Shown here: positions 1 through 6,022 of the stretch, piece after piece
Position numbering within the stretch: position 1 is the first letter of the stretch
How the letters are laid out: every line of letters starts with the position of its first letter
DNA from: T3Sed10-241 sp036796255
GTDB taxonomy: Bacteria > Bacteroidota > Bacteroidia > Flavobacteriales_D > Cryomorphaceae
Direction: 5' to 3'
Assembly: GCA_036796255.1 (NCBI GenBank)
Contig: DAIRDH010000098.1
Span: 1 to 8,998, forward strand
DNA length: 8,998 nt
Notes under the pieces: generated by a model
Databases searched by the model: none
What the model was told of the DNA's origin: nothing
What the model saw: the letters and a program-made list of their open reading frames with translations, nothing else
Position numbers and translations under genes: made by a program

Positions 1-35
1 ACAACGTAAATTAATTACGTTCTGCCCCGCGAATT

Positions 36-68
36 TTGCCCCATCAAAACATAATGCAAGTAAGTTTG
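36..68 (+). promoter_or_regulatory. Bacteroidota-type promoter of the bcp-recA unit
   Basis: TAAGTTTG at 61-68 is an exact match to the Bacteroidota -7 consensus TAnnTTTG. A TTG at 36-38 lies 22 nt upstream, close to the usual -33 spacing for the phylum's primary sigma factor. Transcription would start near base 75, giving a leader of about 24 nt before the ATG at 99. A 7-bp inverted repeat (3-9 with 15-21) lies just upstream. The motif match is seen directly; promoter activity is inferred. Confidence 0.65.
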
Positions 69-98
69 TAGTTTCTGCAAACCAAATATCAAAGACAA

Positions 99-560
99 AT
101 GGCACTCTTACAAAAAGGCGACAAAGCCCCAGGCTTTACAGCAAAAGACCAAAACGGAAATGAAATTTCCCTGGAAAATTTCCGTGGAAAAAAAGTAATT
201 CTTTACTTTTATCCCAAGGATTTAACTCCGGGATGCACAGCCGAGTCATGCGATTTTCGCGACAACTATGCCAGCTTGACCGCAAAAGGCTTTGAAGTGA
301 TCGGCGTGAGTGCCGACAGTGAGAAATCACACCAGAAATTCATCGAAAAGCATGAACTGCCATTCACGCTTATCGCCGACACTGAAAAAGAAGTGATCAA
401 GGCTTTCGGTGCATGGGGTGAAAAGAAATTTATGGGCAAAACCTACGATGGCATTCTTCGGTCTACCTTTGTGATCGATGAAGAAGGCGTGATAGAAGCA
501 GTCATCGACAAAGTGAAAACCAAAGCACCCACTGAGCAGGTGCTCGAAATACTAAACTAA
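99..560 (+). CDS. bcp: Thiol peroxidase of the BCP/PrxQ peroxiredoxin family
   Basis: This 153-residue cytoplasmic enzyme should reduce hydrogen peroxide and organic hydroperoxides using electrons from thioredoxin. The peroxidatic cysteine is C46 in the motif DLTPGCTAESC, and the resolving cysteine C51 lies five residues later, as in classical BCP proteins. The usual active-site threonine (T43), proline (P44) and a later arginine (R121, in LRSTF) are present. The thioredoxin fold fills the whole protein and its length is normal for the family. The ATG at 99 suits the family N-terminus (MALLQKGDKAPGF) and follows a good -7 element. recA begins 12 nt after the stop with no visible promoter between, so the two are probably co-transcribed. 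No signal peptide is seen. The identification is secure; physiological substrates are inferred from the family. Confidence 0.95.
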   Translation: MALLQKGDKAPGFTAKDQNGNEISLENFRGKKVILYFYPKDLTPGCTAESCDFRDNYASLTAKGFEVIGVSADSEKSHQKFIEKHELPFTLIADTEKEVIKAFGAWGEKKFMGKTYDGILRSTFVIDEEGVIEAVIDKVKTKAPTEQVLEILN

Positions 561-572
561 AACCTATAAACT

Positions 573-1571
573 ATGGCCAAGGAAATCAATAAAGACAAAC
601 TCAAGGCACTGCAGCTCACCATCGACCGGCTCGAAAAGTCGTACGGCAAAGGAGCAGTAATGAAGCTCGGCGACGACGCCGTAGAGAAACTCGACGTCAT
701 CTCATCGGGCTCACTCGGACTCGACATCGCCCTCGGCATTGGTGGATATCCCCGCGGGAGGGTGGTTGAAATATACGGCCCTGAATCCTCGGGTAAAACC
801 ACCCTCGCCATTCACGCCATTGCCGAAGTGCAAAAAATGGGTGGCATTGCGGCCATCGTTGATGCAGAGCACGCATTTGATCGCACCTATGCTGAAAATC
901 TCGGTGTTGACACAGAAAACCTCTTCATCTCTCAACCCGACAACGGGGAGCAGGCCCTGGAAATTGCGGAAAACCTCATCCGCTCAGGTGCCATCGACCT
1001 CCTCGTAATCGACTCGGTAGCCGCACTTACCCCACGCGCAGAGATCGAAGGCGAAATGGGCGACTCACAAGTGGGGCTGCAAGCGCGATTGATGTCAAAA
1101 GCATTGCGCAAGCTTACAGGTGCCATTTCCAAAACAGGATGTTGCTGCATCTTCATCAACCAGCTTCGCGAGAAGATCGGGGTAATGTTTGGCAACCCGG
1201 AGACCACCACGGGAGGAAATGCGCTCAAGTTTTACGCCTCGGTGCGCATCGACATTCGCCGTGCCACGCAAATTAAAGATGGTGAAACCGTGACCGGTAA
1301 CCGCACCCGCGTTAAGATCGTGAAGAACAAAGTAGCACCACCTTTTGCGAAAGCAGAATTCGACATCATGTACGGTCTGGGAATTTCCAAAAGCGGTGAA
1401 GTACTCGACATGGCTGTGGAAATGAACATTGTGAAGAAGAGCGGTTCCTGGTTTAGCTACGGCGAAACCAAACTCGGTCAGGGTAGGGACGCTGTAAAGC
1501 AGTTGATAGAAGACAATCCGGAATTGATGGATGAAATCGAAGTGAAAATCAAAGAAAATTTGAAAAAGTAG
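573..1571 (+). CDS. recA: Recombinase RecA
   Basis: RecA forms ATP-dependent filaments on single-stranded DNA, carries out strand exchange in recombinational repair, and acts as co-protease in the SOS response where one exists. The 332 residues show Walker A GPESSGKT (69-76), the catalytic-glutamate segment AEHAFD (E99), Walker B LLVIDS (D147), loop L1 with EMGDSQVGLQAR (about 160-171), and loop L2 with GVMFGNPETTTGGNALKF (about 203-220) after the FINQLR motif. The C-terminal tail is shorter than in E. coli (353 residues) but still mixed charged, which is common in Bacteroidota. Three adjacent cysteines occur at 190-192. It follows bcp by 12 nt and ends before a strong terminator. I see no promoter or obvious SOS operator directly upstream, so expression probably depends on the bcp promoter or one inside bcp. 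Confidence 0.98.
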   Translation: MAKEINKDKLKALQLTIDRLEKSYGKGAVMKLGDDAVEKLDVISSGSLGLDIALGIGGYPRGRVVEIYGPESSGKTTLAIHAIAEVQKMGGIAAIVDAEHAFDRTYAENLGVDTENLFISQPDNGEQALEIAENLIRSGAIDLLVIDSVAALTPRAEIEGEMGDSQVGLQARLMSKALRKLTGAISKTGCCCIFINQLREKIGVMFGNPETTTGGNALKFYASVRIDIRRATQIKDGETVTGNRTRVKIVKNKVAPPFAKAEFDIMYGLGISKSGEVLDMAVEMNIVKKSGSWFSYGETKLGQGRDAVKQLIEDNPELMDEIEVKIKENLKK

Positions 1572-1589
1572 GAACTTCCTACCGTTTGG

Positions 1590-1618
1590 AAAAGCCGAAG
1601 GTGCACCCTTCGGCTTTT
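1590..1618 (+). terminator. Rho-independent terminator after recA
   Basis: A perfect 12-bp stem (1590-1601 with 1607-1618) encloses a 5-nt loop. The stem reads AAAAGCCGAAGG on the left and ends in TTTT on the right. It lies 18 nt after the recA stop. Because the base of the stem is A on one side and T on the other, it could work in both directions. Confidence 0.88.
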
Positions 1619-1659
1619 CGTACTTTTAGCCGCTTATAGCGCAAAATTTTGAGATACGC

Positions 1660-2688
1660 ATGGTAAAAGACTTGAATATTTTTTGGATTGCCATTTTAGC
1701 TTTGGGCATGGTTGCCTGCGAGGGTTCAGGAGGAGGCGATAAGGCACGTCAACAGGAAGCGAAGAAGGAGGCGACGCCGGTTGATGAGCGCATTGCTGAC
1801 TTGAGCGACCGCATTTTAGAGAAGCCAAATAACCCAAACCTCTACGTGAGCCGGGCTTTGGCATACACCGACCAGGACATGTATGCTCTGGCGCTGAAGG
1901 ATATTGACCGGGCGCTGGTAATTGACAGCACAGTTTCATTTATCCACAGCAGCAAGGGTGAAATATTCTTTAAAATGGGCGACTTGCGCAACGCCCGTCT
2001 TTCACTGGAGCGCGCCAGCCTCTATGACCCGGAAAATACCGAGGCCCTGCTCAAACTTGGCGAAGTGAACTACTTGCTTCGACGCTATCCTGAAGCCATT
2101 GCTTCCATTGACCAGGCACTTCGCGTAAACGATCGGCAAGCCAAGGGTTACTTCCTGAAGGGGTTTATCTTCAAAGAACTTGGTGATACCTCTCGCTCAC
2201 TTTCATCATTTCAAACAGCCGTTGAGGTAAATCCGGAATTCTATGAAGCCTATATGGAGCTGGCACATATTCAGTCATACAGGGGCAATCCGATCACTTT
2301 GGACTACCTCAATACCGCACTTGAGTTGCGCCCAGAGAGCGTTGAGGCATATTACCACCTCGGGTTGTTCTATCAATCGGTGGGCGACTATGATGAGGCC
2401 ACCAAGGCCTACCGCAATATGCTGAAGTACGATCCCAAAGCATACCTTGGTTATTATAACCTCGGCTACATATACCTCACAGCATCCACGGCTTATGATA
2501 CGGCTCTTGCCTATTTCGACTCTGTGCTGATGGTTCAGCCAAATGTGGTCGATGCTGCCTTCAACAGAGGCTTGTGCTTCGAGGAAATGGGGAAATCTGA
2601 GCAAGCTGTGGATATATACCAGGAAGTACTCGCCGCCGATCCACAGCATACATTGGCTGCGATGGGCTTGGAGAGGCTGCTGGAGTGA
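1660..2688 (+). CDS. TPR-repeat lipoprotein
   Basis: This 342-residue protein has a lipoprotein signal peptide: a hydrophobic stretch (about 7-19) ending in the lipobox MVAC, so C20 would be lipidated. A Gly/Ser-rich linker and a charged segment follow to about residue 45. From about 58 to 330 it is a run of roughly eight tetratricopeptide repeats of 34 residues, with typical signatures such as YYHLGLFYQSVGDYDEATKAY and YYNLGYIYL. TPR arrays are protein-binding scaffolds; nothing here points to catalysis. It is probably anchored in the periplasm or outer membrane, but the partner is unknown. Only a weak -7-like element (TACTTTTA, 1621-1628) lies upstream. The gene converges on the NHL-repeat gene with 2 nt between the stop codons. 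A specific name is not justified. Confidence 0.88.
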   Translation: MVKDLNIFWIAILALGMVACEGSGGGDKARQQEAKKEATPVDERIADLSDRILEKPNNPNLYVSRALAYTDQDMYALALKDIDRALVIDSTVSFIHSSKGEIFFKMGDLRNARLSLERASLYDPENTEALLKLGEVNYLLRRYPEAIASIDQALRVNDRQAKGYFLKGFIFKELGDTSRSLSSFQTAVEVNPEFYEAYMELAHIQSYRGNPITLDYLNTALELRPESVEAYYHLGLFYQSVGDYDEATKAYRNMLKYDPKAYLGYYNLGYIYLTASTAYDTALAYFDSVLMVQPNVVDAAFNRGLCFEEMGKSEQAVDIYQEVLAADPQHTLAAMGLERLLE

Positions 2689-2690
2689 GC

Positions 2691-4721
2691 TTAGTCCATA
2701 AATTTCTGCCCTTCCGGAATGATTGGGCCACCTGAGCGCCCATCGAGGTCGATTTTGAAAATCAGTTCTTCTATTGCTTCTGCCTTCTCATCCTTTTTGA
2801 CGGAAATGATGTAGCTGAAGCTCCTGTAGTATTGCATTTCTGGCCTTTCTTTTTCTTTGAAAAACAGGTTGAAGTCAAGCACAATGGGCCGGGGACGAAC
2901 ATCCTCTTCAAGTTGATAGTCAAAAGTCATGTAGCCATCATTGATTGCATTCTCCCTTACGAAGAGCGTATCGTTGCGCGATGAAATGGCTACATTGCTA
3001 AAACCTGATGGATCTATTTCGTAATATTCGCCAAGGTCCAGAGACAGCTTGAAAACATTGTTGCCTGTCTTGAGGGAAATGGTGCGGTCGTAATCACGCA
3101 AATCGGTGACAGGTGCAGCCGCGGCCTGGCCCAATTGGGTGTAATTGAAAAAGGGAAGGCTGTTTACGGTCCCCGTTGCCAAATCAAAGGTCTTGATCAG
3201 GTTGTTGCCAGCATCGGTAATGAACAATTTGCCCACCATTACCACCAGGTCAGTAGGCATATAAAACATAGAAGTGACTGCCCTGCCGTTGTAGTGGCCC
3301 GGCTTAGCAGATCCCGCTACAGTTTCTGTTTTTTTCCGAAGAGGGTTCAGCCTTCTGATGTCGTGGTTGTATGCATCGGCGATGTACACCTCATCATCTA
3401 CCATGCAAATGCCCATGGGGTTTTGAAACAGTATCCCTTTTCTGCGGTCGTCGCTGTAACCGAAATCGTCCATGCCCTCCCCGACGAGGGTGGTCACCTC
3501 TCCATTTTCAAGCAGGCGAATGCTGGAACTCTGGCTGTCGCTAAAATAGAGTTGGCCGGCCGGTCCAAAGGCCATTCCGGAAGGCTGCGAGAGCTTGGCC
3601 ACCGAAACGTCTCCATCATTGAACCCCATAATGCCTGTGCCGGCTATGCGCTCCAGAACTTCGGTGCGCACATCGCATCTCCAAATATCACCGTACATAC
3701 CGCTTGATACGTAAAGCTCGAAACCTTTAAAGGCCAATTGCATCGGGAAGCCAATGTCAGCGGTGGTGCCAACGCCCTTGGCATAATCCGGAGCACCGTA
3801 GCGCCCTGATCCCAGAAAGGTCGAGACTTCCTGTGTTTTGAAGTCAACCTTGCGAATGAGGTGATTGCCGTGATCAGCTACATAGAGCACCTTCTGATCA
3901 CCGTCATAGGCTAGGCCCCAGGGTCGGTCGAATGATGCAGCCTCCATGGAGCCGTCTGCATTTCCCCGCATTCCGTTGCCAATGATGTACAGTACATCAC
4001 CCGAGATGCTCAGCACCCAAATGCGGTTGCCGGTGTAGTCGCTTACAAAGAGATTCTGCTCGTATTCGTCTTTTGCAATGGCTATGGGAAACTGCATAAT
4101 GGCTGTCTTCCCGCTTTGAGAAGGCTTAAAACCTGTGAAGGGTTGGGAATCGTAGTTGCCGCCTTTTTTAAATGCCTTCACTAGTTTGGGCACCTGGACT
4201 TTGAGTTTATTCAATTCCAAAGGCCCACCCGTACTGTCAAATACTTTTCCTTCGGGTGAAATAAAAAGCGTGGTGTGGCCAGCGGCACCGCGGTTACACT
4301 CCGAAATTTTCTCAGTTTCCACCATGTACACGGGAAGTTGGTTGTCATGAAGTGTCATGAGGCGCTCTATGTGCTCAGCTTCAGATGGGAAATTGTATTT
4401 GGTATCATTCACCAACACGATCGCCATTTCCGGATGGGCGGATTGCAACCCTGCCAATACGTGCATATTGTGCATGCTGTGAACGTTATCGAAGGAAGCA
4501 AAATGTACTATGCTGAACTTTTGCTGTAAGCGGCTGTCGCTAAAGCCATAAGGCGCATTCATCCAATTGCCACCCTGCAAGCGGCAGTAATCTTCAGAAG
4601 CTTCGAGCCGCTCCTTGAGGGCTTCGGGAGCGTTGTCATTGAAATTGTACACAAAACTTTGTGCTGAAGTGAATCCGTGGGCGGCGGCGAGCAATATGAT
4701 GGAGCAGAGTAGTTGACGCAT
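2691..4721 (-). CDS. Secreted thioredoxin-like/NHL-repeat protein, NHLRC2-like architecture
   Basis: I start this 676-residue protein at the ATG at 4721, because MRQLLCSIILLAAAHGFTSAQ is then a clear signal peptide (cleavage near residue 20). The longer start at 4754 would put 11 polar residues before it and lies inside the predicted -7 element. Residues about 65-195 resemble a thioredoxin/TlpA fold, including a MHVLAGL helix and the strand MAIVLVND. About 205-515 is an NHL beta-propeller, with blade signatures such as FDRPWGLAYD, LYVADHGNHLIRKVD, LSQPSGMAFG, VYIADAYNHDIRRLN and LFITDAGNNLIKTFD. About 535-665 is a beta-rich C-terminal domain. This order matches human NHLRC2, but the CxxC-type active site is replaced by a cysteine-free segment (VHSMHN), and the cis-proline position appears to be Thr. 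It is therefore probably a periplasmic or secreted binding protein, not a thiol oxidoreductase. The substrate is unknown. Confidence 0.88.
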   Translation of the reverse strand: MRQLLCSIILLAAAHGFTSAQSFVYNFNDNAPEALKERLEASEDYCRLQGGNWMNAPYGFSDSRLQQKFSIVHFASFDNVHSMHNMHVLAGLQSAHPEMAIVLVNDTKYNFPSEAEHIERLMTLHDNQLPVYMVETEKISECNRGAAGHTTLFISPEGKVFDSTGGPLELNKLKVQVPKLVKAFKKGGNYDSQPFTGFKPSQSGKTAIMQFPIAIAKDEYEQNLFVSDYTGNRIWVLSISGDVLYIIGNGMRGNADGSMEAASFDRPWGLAYDGDQKVLYVADHGNHLIRKVDFKTQEVSTFLGSGRYGAPDYAKGVGTTADIGFPMQLAFKGFELYVSSGMYGDIWRCDVRTEVLERIAGTGIMGFNDGDVSVAKLSQPSGMAFGPAGQLYFSDSQSSSIRLLENGEVTTLVGEGMDDFGYSDDRRKGILFQNPMGICMVDDEVYIADAYNHDIRRLNPLRKKTETVAGSAKPGHYNGRAVTSMFYMPTDLVVMVGKLFITDAGNNLIKTFDLATGTVNSLPFFNYTQLGQAAAAPVTDLRDYDRTISLKTGNNVFKLSLDLGEYYEIDPSGFSNVAISSRNDTLFVRENAINDGYMTFDYQLEEDVRPRPIVLDFNLFFKEKERPEMQYYRSFSYIISVKKDEKAEAIEELIFKIDLDGRSGGPIIPEGQKFMD

Positions 4722-4751
4722 GTATCTCGTAGAATTTTGTGGTCTGGTCGC

Positions 4752-4759
4752 CAAAATTA
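4752..4759 (-). promoter_or_regulatory. Possible -7 element of the NHL-repeat gene
   Basis: On the minus strand this reads TAATTTTG, an exact match to TAnnTTTG. Transcription would begin near 4745, leaving a leader of about 24 nt before the ATG at 4721. No well-spaced -33 TTG is seen, because the rplT terminator occupies that region. Confidence 0.4.
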
Positions 4760-4762
4760 AGC

Positions 4763-4796
4763 CAAAAAAAAGAGCCCCACACGGAGGCTCCTTTTT
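4763..4796 (-). terminator. Rho-independent terminator of the thrS-infC-rpmI-rplT operon
   Basis: On the minus strand a GAGCC/GGCTC stem (4786-4790 with 4772-4776), extended by weaker G-T and A-T pairs, is followed by a run of eight T (4771-4764). It lies about 20 nt after the rplT stop. A run of five T at 4792-4796 on the plus strand could give weak activity in the other direction. Confidence 0.8.
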
Positions 4797-4815
4797 AACA
4801 GGTAATATGTTGTCT

Positions 4816-5160
4816 TTATTTCACTGAGTCCACCACAGCTTTGAACGCATCGGGATGGTTCATGGCGAGGTCGGCGAGCACCTTGCGGTTGAGTGAAATG
4901 TCTTTCTTTTTCAATTTACCCATAAACTCTGAGTAGGAGAGTCCATGAATACGCGATCCTGCATTGATTCGCTGAATCCAAAGTGCACGGAAATTGCGTT
5001 TTTTCTGGCGGCGGTCACGGTAGGCGTAAACCAAACCTTTTTCCAGCGCATTTTTGGCTACGGTGAATACGTTTTTTCTTCGTCCGAAGTAGCCTTTGGT
5101 TTGCTTCAGAACTTTCTTACGTCGGGTTCTGGAAGCAACTGCATTTACTGATCTTGGCAT
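4816..5160 (-). CDS. rplT: 50S ribosomal protein L20
   Basis: L20 binds 23S rRNA early in assembly of the large subunit. The 114-residue length is standard. The very basic N-terminus (MPRSVNAVASRTRRKKVLKQ), the KGYFGRRKN segment, the YAYRDRRQKKRNFRALWIQRINA block and the C-terminal LNRKVLADLA motif are all diagnostic. It is the last gene of the thrS-infC-rpmI-rplT operon and is followed by a terminator. In E. coli L20 represses its own operon by binding mRNA upstream of rpmI. Here an 82-nt gap separates rpmI from rplT, in which I recognise no clear L20-like pseudoknot or promoter. Confidence 0.98.
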   Translation of the reverse strand: MPRSVNAVASRTRRKKVLKQTKGYFGRRKNVFTVAKNALEKGLVYAYRDRRQKKRNFRALWIQRINAGSRIHGLSYSEFMGKLKKKDISLNRKVLADLAMNHPDAFKAVVDSVK

Positions 5161-5242
5161 AGTGTTGTTGTTTTGGGAAGAAGTGTCGTTGTGTTTTGAA
5201 CGCGCTTAAACTCAGTCCCTGGATTAATAAACCTGTTTTGTT

Positions 5243-5437
5243 TTAGATGTTGAGCATCAATTTTACATTGCTCATATCAGCCGGGTGCACCAATGAAGAC
5301 TTCGTAAGATTGCGCTTACGCTTGGTCGACTTCTTGGTCAAAATGTGGCTCTTGAATGCTTGCTTGCGCTTTACCTTTCCGGTGCCTGTAAGCTTGAATC
5401 GCTTCTTGGCACTGGATACAGTTTTCATTTTTGGCAT
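5243..5437 (-). CDS. rpmI: 50S ribosomal protein L35
   Basis: This is a small basic large-subunit protein of 64 residues, the normal size. It begins MPKMKTVSSAKKRFKLTGTG, the family signature, and continues with the Lys/Arg-rich segment KVKRKQAFKSHILTKKSTKRKR. It lies 30 nt after infC and 82 nt before rplT, the conserved infC-rpmI-rplT order, so it is translated from the same operon mRNA. The ATG at 5437 gives the exact family N-terminus. Confidence 0.98.
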   Translation of the reverse strand: MPKMKTVSSAKKRFKLTGTGKVKRKQAFKSHILTKKSTKRKRNLTKSSLVHPADMSNVKLMLNI

Positions 5438-5467
5438 GGCCTTGTTTGTTTATGTTGTGATTACCTG

Positions 5468-6019
5468 TTACTTTTTCTTTGGGTTGATCATCATGATCAT
5501 CCGCTTACCTTCGAGCTTGGGTAGCTGCTCTACTGCGCCTAAATCGGCCAATTCCTTGGCAAATTTCAATAGCAGCAACTCTCCGCGCTCTTTAAAGACA
5601 ATGGTTCTTCCTTTGAAAAACACGAATGCCTTTACTTTAAATCCGTCCTCAAGGAAGCTGCGTGCATGGTTGAGTTTGAAATCAAAATCGTGCTCATCGG
5701 TATTGGGCCCGAAGCGCACCTCTTTGATCACAACCTTCTGCTGCTTGTTCTTGAGCTCTTTTTGTTTCTTCTTTTGGTCGTAGAGAAACTTCTTGTAATC
5801 AATGACTTTACACACTGGTGGTACCGCATTGGGTGCGATTTCTACCAGGTCTAAACCTCTCTCATCCGCCAGTTCCAGCGCTTTCGCGATGGGATACACA
5901 TCAGCGGGTATATCGTCAGATACCAAGCGCACTTCACGTGCGGTGATTCTCTCATTGATCTTGTGCGGATCCTCTTTGATTACCCTCCGGGGTCCGCGCT
6001 TTTGAAATTTATTCGCTAT
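5468..6019 (-). CDS. infC: Translation initiation factor IF-3, probable ATA start
   Basis: IF-3 binds the 30S subunit, prevents premature 50S joining and checks start codons and the initiator tRNA. An open GTG at 5932 gives only 154 residues and begins inside the conserved N-domain. Reading upstream in frame gives ANKFQKRGPRRVIKEDPH, then KINERITAREVRLVSDD, the expected family N-terminus. No ATG, GTG or TTG lies between 5932 and the thrS stop. The first sensible codon is ATA at 6019-6017, giving 183 residues (E. coli IF-3 has 180). Non-standard infC starts (AUU in E. coli) allow IF-3 to repress itself. The C-domain shows VVIKEVRFGPNTDEHDFDFK, AFVFFKGRTIVFKERG and LEGKRMIMMINPKKK. Only 3 nt separate this start from the thrS stop. 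Identity is certain; the exact start codon is inferred. Confidence 0.93.
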   Translation of the reverse strand: MANKFQKRGPRRVIKEDPHKINERITAREVRLVSDDIPADVYPIAKALELADERGLDLVEIAPNAVPPVCKVIDYKKFLYDQKKKQKELKNKQQKVVIKEVRFGPNTDEHDFDFKLNHARSFLEDGFKVKAFVFFKGRTIVFKERGELLLLKFAKELADLGAVEQLPKLEGKRMIMMINPKKK

Positions 6020-6022
6020 GAC

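Noticed and set aside
4719..4754. Earlier ATG at 4754 for the NHL-repeat gene
   Set aside because: It overlaps the predicted -7 element and places polar residues before an otherwise standard signal peptide.
4796..5470. TAACAGGTAAT at 4796-4806 and its complement at 5460-5470, flanking rplT-rpmI
   Set aside because: An 11-base inverted match is expected several times by chance in 9 kb, and one copy overlaps the infC stop.
5247..5783. 178-codon plus-strand frame with hydrophobic stretches
   Set aside because: It is antisense to rpmI and infC; the hydrophobic residues come from Lys-rich codons read backwards.
5468..5932. GTG start giving a 154-residue IF-3
   Set aside because: It would remove the conserved N-terminal segment (KINERITARE) that is clearly encoded upstream in the same frame.
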